Assembly (NCBI GenBank): GCA_024742765.1
Contig: JANSXT010000001.1
Coordinates: 248,001 to 312,000, forward strand
Direction: 5' to 3'
Origin: Phyllobacteriaceae bacterium
Lineage (GTDB): Bacteria; Pseudomonadota; Alphaproteobacteria; Rhizobiales; Rhizobiaceae
DNA length: 64,000 nucleotides
Positions 57,717 through 64,000 of this stretch are shown piece after piece. Each line of letters starts with the position of its first letter. Position 1 is the first letter of the stretch. A program made the position numbers and the translations under genes. The notes beneath the pieces were generated by a model that made no database searches, was not told where the DNA came from, and saw only the letters and a program-made list of their open reading frames with translations.

Positions 57717-58385
57717 TTGGCCCATTTCCTGATCACCGGCGCCGCGCGCGGCATTGGCCATGCGCTGGCGAGTGAAGCGCTCGCACGCGGCCATGACGTG
57801 ACCGTGTCCGTACGCGCCGATGCCGATATGTCCCGGGTTCCCGAAGGCGCCGACACAATCGTCTTCGACGTCCTCGATGGCGCAGCGGTGGCCGCCGCTG
57901 CTGCGGAAGTCGACCGCCCGGTCGATATCCTGATCAACAATGCCGGGATCATCGGCCCGGCCCGGCAGTCGACGCTCGACATGGATTTTGACGGGTTTGC
58001 CGAAACGCTGTCCGTCAACACGCTGGCGCCGCTGCGCGTGTCCCAGGCCTTCCTGCCGCATCTGCGCCGCAGCGACCGGCCGCGCATCGTGACCGTTTCG
58101 TCGGCGATGGGCCGGATGAGCTACCAGAAATCGGACAGGATCGCCTATCGCGCCTCCAAGGCCGCGGTGAACAAGGTGATGCAGGGTCTTGCGACGGACC
58201 TGCGTGCCGACGGCGTTGCCGTCCAGTGCGTTCATCCCGGCTGGGTGCGAACCGACATGGGCGGCCCGGAGGCCGATATCGACGTCTAAGAGAGCGCGCG
58301 CGGCATCATCGATCGCGCCGAGGCGCTCGCAATGGTCGACACGGGCGGTTTCGTCAATTACGACGGAACGGCAATTGACTGGTAG
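57717..58385 (+). pseudogene. SDR family gene interrupted by one in-frame TAA
   Basis: The frame from a TTG start at 57717 (AAGGCGGA ribosome site 7 bp upstream) encodes a short-chain dehydrogenase of the C-factor/CsgA type: ITGAARGIGHALA, ILINNAGIIGPAR, VTVSSAMGRMSYQK, IAYRASKAAVN, and VHPGWVRTDMGGP. It stops at TAA 58287-58289 after 190 codons. The same frame continues without error to TAG 58383-58385, giving 31 more residues (ESARGIIDRAEALAMVDTGG, ending FVNYDGTAIDW), the expected C-terminus of this family. The nearby MOSC gene starts 7 bp after the second stop, so operon spacing fits the full-length form. Recent nonsense mutation, sequencing error or readthrough are all possible. Confidence 0.85.
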
Positions 58386-58392
58386 GCCGGCC

Positions 58393-58992
58393 ATGAACGC
58401 ACCGCTCCCCGAAATCCATCCCGCCAAGCGCATCGAGGCGCGTATCGACGGCCTGTTCAAGGCGTCGGGCGATGACTTCGTCACCAGCCCGGTGGAAGCG
58501 TTGGACCTCAATTTCGAGGGCATACCCGGCGACTATCATGCCGGCATCACGCGCGGCTCGGGCGGACGCGAACCCTGGTATGAGCGCGGCACGGAAATGC
58601 GCAACGAGCGGCAATTGTCGATCGTCGCCCGTGACGAACTGGACGCGGTCGCCGCCGAGATGGAATTGCCGATGCTCGCGCCCGAATGGATCGGCGCCAA
58701 CATGACGCTCGCCGGTGTGCCGATGCTCTCCATGCTGCCGGCCTCGACGCTGCTCTTCTTCGAGGGCGGCGCGACGGTCAAGATCGACATGCAGAACGGC
58801 CCGTGCCGCATCGCCGGCGATGCCATTGCGCGCCATGTGGGGCGCGAGGGCGACCAGCATATCGCGCTCGGCTTTCCCAAGATCGCCAAACGGCGCCGCG
58901 GCGTCGTCGCCTGGGTGGAGAAGCCGGGCACGGTCAAAATGGGCGAGGGCGTCCGCGTGCAATTGCCCGAACAATGGGTTTATCCCGTTTAG
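58393..58992 (+). CDS. MOSC domain protein
   Basis: A 199-residue MOSC (Moco sulfurase C-terminal) protein. It has the family opener DGLFKASGDDFVTSPVEAL, the core ERQLSIVARDELDAVA, and the conserved cysteine in MQNGPCRIAGDAIARH. MOSC proteins handle molybdenum-bound or persulfide sulfur. Close to the interrupted SDR gene (7 bp after its second stop), so cotranscribed with it. The substrate is unknown. Confidence 0.9.
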   Translation: MNAPLPEIHPAKRIEARIDGLFKASGDDFVTSPVEALDLNFEGIPGDYHAGITRGSGGREPWYERGTEMRNERQLSIVARDELDAVAAEMELPMLAPEWIGANMTLAGVPMLSMLPASTLLFFEGGATVKIDMQNGPCRIAGDAIARHVGREGDQHIALGFPKIAKRRRGVVAWVEKPGTVKMGEGVRVQLPEQWVYPV

Positions 58993-59070
58993 CGCCGCCG
59001 CGTTCCAACCAACAGGCGAACGCGAGACAGGTGGAACCGGCTCGTGGCTCCGTCAGAGGCAGGCCTTCGG

Positions 59071-59985
59071 ATGAAACAGGATGCGGGCCCGGGACAGCAG
59101 GCCGACAGGGTGCCCTTCGCCGTCACGGTGATCGTGGTCACGGTTCTGATCCTGTCTCTGGGCGATGCGCTCATCAAATTCACCAGCGGCGAGTTCGTGA
59201 TCTGGCAGATCTTCGTCTTGCGATCGCTTGTCGTGCTGCCGGTTCTGGCCGGTCTGTTGTGGTGGACCGCCCGCGACGCGCTCTCTGTGCCGCCTTCCTT
59301 GGGATGGGCCGTTCTGCGCAGCGTGCTGCTGGTCGGCATGTGGATCGCCTACTATCTGGCGCTGCCAAGGCTCGACCTCTCGGTGGCCGCTGCCGTCTAC
59401 TATACGCTCCCTATCTTCATCACCCTGTTCTCGGCGCTCTTGATCGGCGATCGCATTAGCCCACTTGGATGGGCGGCGGTTTTTCTCGGCTTTTTCGGCG
59501 TCCTTCTGATTCTGCGGCCCGATGGCGATGCCTTCAATCCTTACGCCCTGCTGCCGCTGGTCGCCGCCATACTCTACGCGCTGGCCATGATCCTGACCCG
59601 AACCCGCTGCCGCGCCATCCATCCGCTGATGCTCTCACTGCTCTTGAACGTCACCTTCGTGGTGACGGGCCTCGTCGCCACGGCCGCGATCGCGGTGACG
59701 GTCACGGGTCCGCGTGACGGCTTCCTTTTGGGACCATGGGCCGCGATGGGGGCGGGCGAATGGGCCGCAATGGCGCTTCTGGCGTGCGCCATTCTTGTCG
59801 GTAGCGTCGGTGCCGCGATCGCCTATCAGAACGCGCCGCCCGCGGTGATCGGCACTTTCGACTTCGGCTATGTCGCCTTCGCGCTGGTCTGGGGTCTTGT
59901 TTTCTTCGCCGAAGTGCCGGACATCTGGTCGCTGATCGGCATGGCGCTCATCGTCATCGCCGGCGTGATGGTCCTGCGGCAATAG
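59071..59985 (+). CDS. DMT superfamily transporter (EamA domains)
   Basis: A 304-residue membrane protein with ten predicted helices in two EamA repeats (first about residues 15-140, second about 155-300). The motif LGWAAVFLGFFGVLLILRP ends repeat one. ATG at 59071 is used since GAGGCAGG lies upstream; a GTG at 59044 would add nine residues. Exporter of unknown metabolite. Confidence 0.88.
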   Translation: MKQDAGPGQQADRVPFAVTVIVVTVLILSLGDALIKFTSGEFVIWQIFVLRSLVVLPVLAGLLWWTARDALSVPPSLGWAVLRSVLLVGMWIAYYLALPRLDLSVAAAVYYTLPIFITLFSALLIGDRISPLGWAAVFLGFFGVLLILRPDGDAFNPYALLPLVAAILYALAMILTRTRCRAIHPLMLSLLLNVTFVVTGLVATAAIAVTVTGPRDGFLLGPWAAMGAGEWAAMALLACAILVGSVGAAIAYQNAPPAVIGTFDFGYVAFALVWGLVFFAEVPDIWSLIGMALIVIAGVMVLRQ

Positions 59986-59991
59986 ACCCGC

Positions 59992-60312
59992 CTATCCGTC
60001 CGCGCCGGCAACATCCTCGTCCGCATCGAGGAACCGCGTCGCCTGCCAGGTGCGCAGCACCGCGTTGATCGCGTCGAGCACGAAAAAGCGCGCCGCATCA
60101 CGGTCATAGCCTTCATCGAGCAGCGCGTCATAATCGGTGTGCACATGCCTGATATGGGTGATCGCGGCGAGCCAGACGGCCCGTTGGGCCGGCAGCCCGC
60201 GCATGTGCGGCCGGGCCACCAGCGCCTTGACCGCCAGTGCGTCTTCGAGGGGCATCAGCGGCGCCAGCCGTTCGAGTGCCTGCGAAACGGCAGCTTGGCG
60301 CTTTGTCGTCAT
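59992..60312 (-). CDS. DUF2293 domain protein
   Basis: A 106-residue protein whose THIRHVHTDYDALLDEGYDR segment and the preceding AAVSQALERLAPLMPLEDAL match the DUF2293 family. It is helical, with no membrane segment. The function is unknown. I start at MTTKRQ (60312); an ATG at 60387 is also in frame but would overlap the regulatory region of the next gene. Divergent from the ArsR-methyltransferase gene. Confidence 0.8.
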   Translation of the reverse strand: MTTKRQAAVSQALERLAPLMPLEDALAVKALVARPHMRGLPAQRAVWLAAITHIRHVHTDYDALLDEGYDRDAARFFVLDAINAVLRTWQATRFLDADEDVAGADG

Positions 60313-60390
60313 GGGCGCGGTCCGGCAACGGGGCAGCGGCGGCAAATCGCCCGCCATGTCGCATTTCCATATTGTCGGCGTCGCCAAAAT

Positions 60391-60412
60391 GATATAAACA
60401 TATGCTTATGTC
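60391..60412. promoter_or_regulatory. Inverted repeat at the arsR-methyltransferase start (candidate operator)
   Basis: The 22-bp stretch GATATAAACATATGCTTATG plus TC is an imperfect palindrome (18 of 22 positions self-complementary) centred on CATATG, and it covers the ATG at 60408. ArsR-type repressors bind such AT-rich dyads near their own starts. Autorepression is inference. Confidence 0.55.
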
Positions 60413-61442
60413 TTTTTCGAACGACAATGACACGCGGTTCGCCGTCGACGCGATGGTCGAGCATCTCAAGTCCGCCGCCGAGCCGAGCCGGCTGCGCATG
60501 CTCAAACTGTTGTCGGAAGCCGACCTGACCGTTTCGGACCTGACCACGATCCTCGGCCAGTCGCAACCGCGCGTGTCGCGGCATTTGAAGCTGCTGCTCG
60601 AAGCGCGGCTCATCCGCCGCCGCCAGGAAGGCTCCTGGGCGCTGTTCCGGCTCGCCCATGACAGCCCCCAAGGGGCGCTCGCCGCCGACATTTTGACGCG
60701 CATCGATCCGGCCGATCCGGTTCTGACGCGCGATGCCGAACGGCTTGCCGACGTCAAGCGCCGGCGCCGTGACGAAGCCTCGGCCTATTTCTCCGCCAAT
60801 GCCGAAAGCTGGGATTCGATCCGCTCGCTGCATGTGCCCGAGCGCAAGGTCGAGCAGGCGCTTGTGCGCCTTGCCGGCGACCGGACATTCAACGCCATGC
60901 TCGACATCGGCACCGGCACGGGCCGGATGCTGGAAGTGTTCGCGCCGCGCTTCCGTTCGGCGGTCGGCATCGACACCAATCGCAAGATGCTCAATGTCGC
61001 GCGCGCCAATCTCGATGCGACCGGCCTCGTCAATGCCGAGGTCCGGATGGGCGATGTGTTCAACATGCCCGTCGAGCGCGATGCGTTCGATCTGGTGACC
61101 ATCCACCAAGTGCTGCACTTTCTCGACGACCCGGCGGCGGCGGTGGCCCAGGCCGCGCGCAGTCTTGCGCCCGGCGGGCGTCTGATGATCATCGATTTCG
61201 CGCCGCACGATCTCGAATTCCTGCGCGAAGAGCACCAGCATCACCGGCTTGGCTTCGACACCGCGACCGTCACCGCCTGGTTCGAGGCGGCCGGTCTTGA
61301 GAACATCCGCGCCGAGGCGCTGCCATCGTCCAAGGGCGATGGTGACGGCCAACTGACGGTGATGATCTGGTCCGCCGACGATCCGCGCTATGTCATTGCA
61401 GATGAAACCGGTCCCGACCGGGACACAACGGAGGCGGCGTGA
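60408..61442 (+). CDS. ArsR-family regulator fused to SAM-dependent methyltransferase
   Basis: A 344-residue fusion. Residues about 12-85 are an ArsR winged helix (LKSAAEPSRLRMLKLLSE, then QPRVSRHLKLLLEARLIRRR), and residues about 125-330 are a class I methyltransferase with SAM motif MLDIGTGTGRMLEV (Asp166 onward). The ArsR metal-binding ELCVCDL motif is absent, so it is not a metal sensor of the usual sort. In Rhizobiales this fusion precedes metF, as here with 16 bp between. A role in SAM or homocysteine control is inferred. ATG at 60408 preferred; another at 60402 is in frame. Confidence 0.9.
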   Translation: MSFSNDNDTRFAVDAMVEHLKSAAEPSRLRMLKLLSEADLTVSDLTTILGQSQPRVSRHLKLLLEARLIRRRQEGSWALFRLAHDSPQGALAADILTRIDPADPVLTRDAERLADVKRRRRDEASAYFSANAESWDSIRSLHVPERKVEQALVRLAGDRTFNAMLDIGTGTGRMLEVFAPRFRSAVGIDTNRKMLNVARANLDATGLVNAEVRMGDVFNMPVERDAFDLVTIHQVLHFLDDPAAAVAQAARSLAPGGRLMIIDFAPHDLEFLREEHQHHRLGFDTATVTAWFEAAGLENIRAEALPSSKGDGDGQLTVMIWSADDPRYVIADETGPDRDTTEAA

Positions 61443-61458
61443 TGGCCGCGGCGACACC

Positions 61459-62370
61459 ATGACCGGAAGCGTTTTTTCAAGGACCCAGCGTGTTGCCCTG
61501 ACCGGTGACATCCGCGTGTCTTTCGAGTTCTTTCCGCCCAAGAACGAGGCGATGGCGGCAACGCTCGCCGACACGATCGAAAAGCTCGCCCCGCTCAACG
61601 CCGATTTCGTCTCGGTGACCTATGGCGCGGGCGGCTCGACGCGTGAACCGACCCAGCGCACGCTCGCTCATGTGCAAAAGCAGGGCGGCATGGATGCGGC
61701 GGCGCACATCACCTGCGTGGGTTCGACGCGCGACGAGACCGACACCGTCATCCGCGAGTTCGCCGCCATGGGCATCCGCCGCTTCGTGGCGCTGCGCGGC
61801 GACCCGCAAACCGGCATGGGCACCCGCTACGTGCCGCATCCGGGCGGCTATGAGAATGCGGCTCATCTGGTGGCCGGCCTCAAGGCATTCGGCGATTTCG
61901 ACATTTCCGTCGCCGCCTATCCCGAAAAGCACCCCGAAAGCCCCGATTTCGCCACCGACATCGACATGCTCAAGCGCAAGGTCGACAATGGCGCGACCCG
62001 GGCGATCACCCAGTTCTTCTTCGACAATGACGGCTATGAGCGCTTCGTCGAGCGGGTGCGCCGCGCCGGCATCTATGTGCCGATCGTGCCCGGCATCCTG
62101 CCGATCCACAATTTCCGTGCGGTTTCCAATTTTGCCGGCAAGTGCAAGACGCACATTCCTGCCTGGCTGGCCGAGCGGTTCGAGGGGCTGGAGAACGATC
62201 CGCAGACGCATGCGCTGATCGCCTCGGCCATCGCTGCCGAACAGGTTCTCGATCTTGTCGATCGCGGCGTGCGCGACTTCCACTTCTACACGATGAACCG
62301 GCCTGATCTCGTCTTCGCCGTTTGCCGTCTGATCGGCGTGCGCGAAGAGCATGTCGACGCCGCTGCGTAA
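61459..62370 (+). CDS. metF: Methylenetetrahydrofolate reductase
   Basis: MetF reduces methylene-THF to methyl-THF, the methyl donor for methionine synthesis, with FAD. The 303-residue TIM barrel has RVSFEFFPPKNEAM, SVTYGAGGSTREPT, FVALRGDP and ITQFFFDNDGYERFV, all family motifs. It is cotranscribed with the ArsR-methyltransferase gene. A hairpin follows at 62408-62431. Confidence 0.97.
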   Translation: MTGSVFSRTQRVALTGDIRVSFEFFPPKNEAMAATLADTIEKLAPLNADFVSVTYGAGGSTREPTQRTLAHVQKQGGMDAAAHITCVGSTRDETDTVIREFAAMGIRRFVALRGDPQTGMGTRYVPHPGGYENAAHLVAGLKAFGDFDISVAAYPEKHPESPDFATDIDMLKRKVDNGATRAITQFFFDNDGYERFVERVRRAGIYVPIVPGILPIHNFRAVSNFAGKCKTHIPAWLAERFEGLENDPQTHALIASAIAAEQVLDLVDRGVRDFHFYTMNRPDLVFAVCRLIGVREEHVDAAA

Positions 62371-62407
62371 GCGCCGTTCACTGATTGGGGACATTGTGTC
62401 GTTGAAA

Positions 62408-62431
62408 TCCGGTCTTTCGTGAACGACCGGA
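62408..62431 (+). terminator. Hairpin after metF
   Basis: TCCGGTC (62408-62414) pairs with GACCGGA (62425-62431) around a 10-nt loop. No T-run follows, so it is a weak terminator at best. It lies 38 bp after the metF stop and 58 bp before the azoreductase gene. Confidence 0.4.
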
Positions 62432-62489
62432 CTGTCTATCTCTCCGTCCATCGCTCGCATATGGCGGGCTCAACGGAGATCAGACCAAG

Positions 62490-63101
62490 ATGGCCCATAT
62501 TCTTTCTGTCCAGTCCTCTGCGCGTGACGAAGGTTCGCAAAGCCGCACGCTGAGCGCCGAACTGATCGATTCGCTCGGCGGCGGCACCGCCGGGAACACG
62601 ATCATTGTGCGCGATCTGGCCGAACCGGTGCCGCAGATCGACGAAAAATGGCTCGGCGCCAACTGGACGCCGGCCGATGAACGCAGTGATGAGCAGGCGC
62701 GGGCGCTGACCCTGTCGGACACGCTGATCAGCGAACTGGAAGCAGCCGACACGATCGTCATCGGCGTGCCAGTCTACAACTTTTCGGTGCCCGCCGCGCT
62801 GAAGGCATGGATCGACCAGATCGCCCGCGCCGGACGCACCTTCCGCTACACCGAAACCGGCCCGCAGGGGCTTTTGGAGGGCAAGCGCGCCTTCGTGGTG
62901 GTCGCCAGCGGCGGCGTACCGGTCGACAGCCCCGTCGACTTCGCAACGCCCTATATGCGCCACGTGCTCGGCTTTGTCGGCATTACTGATGTGACCGTGA
63001 TCGCCGCCGACCGGCTTGTGCAGAATGCCGACGACAGCCTCGCCACCGCGCGCCAGGCGATTGCCGGGGCCGCCGGCACGCAGGACGCACTCGCCGCCTG
63101 A
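62490..63101 (+). CDS. azoR: FMN-dependent NADH-azoreductase
   Basis: A 203-residue flavodoxin-like enzyme of the AzoR family that reduces azo compounds and quinones with NADH. The start HILSVQSSARDEGSQSRTLS, the FMN-binding GVPVYNFSVPAALKAWIDQI, and ASGGVPVDSPVDF are characteristic. It has its own start context (AACGGAGATCAGACCAAG upstream) and a strong terminator after it. Confidence 0.93.
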   Translation: MAHILSVQSSARDEGSQSRTLSAELIDSLGGGTAGNTIIVRDLAEPVPQIDEKWLGANWTPADERSDEQARALTLSDTLISELEAADTIVIGVPVYNFSVPAALKAWIDQIARAGRTFRYTETGPQGLLEGKRAFVVVASGGVPVDSPVDFATPYMRHVLGFVGITDVTVIAADRLVQNADDSLATARQAIAGAAGTQDALAA

Positions 63102-63132
63102 TATCAACGGCCAATAGGCCGAAGCAATTGCA

Positions 63133-63169
63133 GGCCGTACGCGCGTGTCATCGCGCGTACGGCCGTTTT
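63133..63169 (+). terminator. Terminator after azoR
   Basis: A perfect 13-bp stem (63133-63145 with 63152-63164, core GGCCGTACGCGCG) with a 6-nt loop is followed by GTTTTG. It separates azoR from the convergent small membrane-protein gene. Confidence 0.8.
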
Positions 63170-63185
63170 GTATTGGTTGTGTGGA

Positions 63186-63269
63186 TTACAGAACGCCGAA
63201 AACCAGCGCGCCGACAAAAACAAAGGCTGCACACACAAGTACGACGTTCAAAGAGCGTGTCAGATCCAT
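63186..63269 (-). CDS. Tiny single-pass membrane protein (27 residues)
   Basis: A complete minus-strand reading frame from ATG (63267-63269) to TAA (63186-63188) encodes 27 residues that begin MDLTRSLN and continue as an almost unbroken hydrophobic helix ending GALVFGVL. A strong GGAGG ribosome site lies 5 nt upstream, and a candidate promoter is at 63298-63325. Tiny single-helix proteins often bind a larger membrane partner. I do not recognise this one. The good ribosome site, promoter and own terminator region are the evidence that it is real. Confidence 0.65.
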   Translation of the reverse strand: MDLTRSLNVVLVCAAFVFVGALVFGVL

Positions 63270-63297
63270 TGGGACCTCCCTCGTGTATTACCCCTTT

Positions 63298-63325
63298 AGT
63301 GTAGGTTCTGTGACAGGCCGTGCAA
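63298..63325 (-). promoter_or_regulatory. Candidate promoter of the 27-residue protein gene
   Basis: On the minus strand a TTGCAC -35 (63320-63325) is followed after 16 bp by TACACT (63298-63303), about 29 bp upstream of the small gene's ATG. The rest of the 63326-63533 spacer holds an imperfect dyad GTTGC-n6-GCAAC near 63345 and no other gene that I can support. Confidence 0.45.
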
Positions 63326-63533
63326 CAGAATTCGTTGCTGCAATGCAACAGGCAAAGGGAAAAATCTGTCTCTATTTGGCACAACATCCCGAAATTGCTG
63401 GGCGTGGGCGCCTGCGAGCACCGCGGGAAAAAAATGTTCCCGCATGTGGAAATACGTGAAAGATGTCGCATTGACCGCGCCCGCGGCAGGTCTAGGTTCG
63501 AGAGCATAATCCTTGGCGTTCGCAGGTCTGGCC

Positions 63534-63779
63534 ATGCCCAAACTGATAAAGTTCGTGGTGATAAATTCCGTCATCGGCATGCTGATCGGCTGGGCCATCG
63601 CGGCTGGCCTTCTGTGGATGAACATTTCCGGCCTTGGTGACATGTTCATGCATTCCGACGCCAAGCCTGTCGTCATCGCGCTCTTGTTCATGAGCTTCGG
63701 CGTCACCTTCGGCTTTGCCTATCTGGCGACGGCGGTGATGCTGATGCCGACCGGGAAAGATGATTTCGACCGGTTGTGA
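63534..63779 (+). CDS. Small membrane protein of unknown function
   Basis: An 81-residue protein beginning MPKLIKFVVINSVIGMLIGW with two hydrophobic helices (about residues 5-27 and 41-68, the second PVVIALLFMSFGVTFGFAYL) and a short polar tail. I do not recognise the family. ATG at 63534 is used; a TTG at 63513 would add seven residues. It is convergent with the GH25 gene, 8 bp apart. Confidence 0.7.
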   Translation: MPKLIKFVVINSVIGMLIGWAIAAGLLWMNISGLGDMFMHSDAKPVVIALLFMSFGVTFGFAYLATAVMLMPTGKDDFDRL

Positions 63780-63787
63780 CCGGCGGA

Positions 63788-64000
63788 TCAGCGCGTCGCG
63801 ACGTCCAGCCAGTCGCGCCACTGGTTGCGGTTGCCGGCAAAGACATTGATGTCCGTGTCGCCGTTGACGCCCGGCACCAGTCCCGTGCCCGTATACTGCC
63901 AGAACGCCCAGTTGCGGCCCGGATAGGTGATGCGTGGATGCGCCTTGACCGAGCGCAGCCAGAACACCTCGTCATCCATCTTGCCGGCCAGGTTATCCCG
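63788..64000 (-). CDS. GH25 family lysozyme (N-terminal part outside window)
   Basis: The C-terminal 70 residues of a glycoside hydrolase family 25 muramidase, reading in from the right edge. The segment WAFWQYTGTGLVPGVNGDTD followed by INVFAGNRNQWRDWL is the typical GH25 end, with the conserved Trp-Gln-Tyr and Asp-Asn/Asp-Ile-Asn pattern. The catalytic N-terminal acidic residues are beyond the edge. Such enzymes cut the glycan of peptidoglycan. Confidence 0.85.
   Translation of the reverse strand, partial: RDNLAGKMDDEVFWLRSVKAHPRITYPGRNWAFWQYTGTGLVPGVNGDTDINVFAGNRNQWRDWLDVATR

Noticed and set aside
1-64000. tRNA, rRNA, CRISPR arrays, prophage or transposase genes
   Set aside because: I looked for cloverleaf-like spacers, direct repeats with regular spacing, and integrase or transposase motifs and saw none. 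Spacers are short and nearly all coding capacity is assigned to core genes.

Overview
The window is a GC-rich, gene-dense chromosomal segment of an alphaproteobacterium, most probably of the order Hyphomicrobiales (Rhizobiales). The placement rests on gene order rather than on any marker search. The supporting blocks are rpsF-rpsR-DUF2232-rplI-dnaB-alr-radA, fabD-fabG-acpP-fabF-mltG-yicC-gmk facing rsmA-pdxA-surA-lptD-lptG-lptF, uvrC-pgsA-moaD-moaE, purM-purN, and AI-2E transporter-hdaA-ppk-ppx-rnd-aspS. Nearly everything is core housekeeping. I see no prophage, insertion sequence, CRISPR array, tRNA, rRNA or replication origin.

Layout. 1-7409, minus strand: S6, S18, DUF2232 and L9, then DnaB helicase, a small SnoaL-like protein, alanine racemase and RadA (cut by the window edge). 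The S6 transcript has a good promoter and a leader of about 200 nt with two terminator-like hairpins, and a dispersed palindromic repeat lies between rpsR and the DUF2232 gene. 7420-9381, minus: a Ca2+/Na+ antiporter, a LysE exporter and a small membrane protein. 9620-16030, plus: type II fatty-acid synthesis (FabD, FabG, AcpP, FabF), then cell-wall (MltG), RNA (YicC) and nucleotide (Gmk) genes. 16025-23705, minus: KsgA/RsmA, PdxA, a SurA-like chaperone and the LPS export proteins LptD, LptG and LptF. 23921-26565, plus: PepA, the Pol III chi subunit and a membrane-anchored unknown. 26576-36190: an ABC-F ATPase, Ndk, a thioesterase, a hemolysin-III protein, a CBS protein, molybdopterin synthase (MoaD/MoaE), PgsA, UvrC, an SDR and a second CaCA antiporter. 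36453-43357: a beta-barrel outer membrane protein, GST, RNase T2 lipoprotein, RlmJ, PurN/PurM, a CDP-alcohol phosphatidyltransferase and an AI-2E family permease. 43382-55372: HdaA, Ppk, Ppx, RNase D, MFS transporter, an exported amidase with a LuxR regulator, AspS and GNAT. 55396-64000: a periplasmic unknown, an exported alpha/beta hydrolase, an SDR broken by one in-frame stop, a MOSC protein, a DMT transporter, DUF2293, an ArsR-methyltransferase fusion with MetF, an azoreductase, a 27-residue membrane protein and a truncated GH25 lysozyme.

Functional links. One stretch covers envelope biogenesis (fatty acids, LPS export, murein transglycosylase). Another couples polyphosphate synthesis (Ppk) with its hydrolysis (Ppx). 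The end of the window contains a methionine/SAM control module in which an ArsR-type regulator fused to a SAM methyltransferase precedes metF and has an inverted repeat over its own start codon.

The points most worth a second look are the tandem hairpins in the rpsF leader, the single nonsense codon in the SDR gene at 57717-58385, the unannotated 27-residue membrane protein at 63186-63269, the operator over the arsR-methyltransferase start, and the double-hairpin repeat inside the ribosomal protein operon. I did not find a clearly new multi-gene system.
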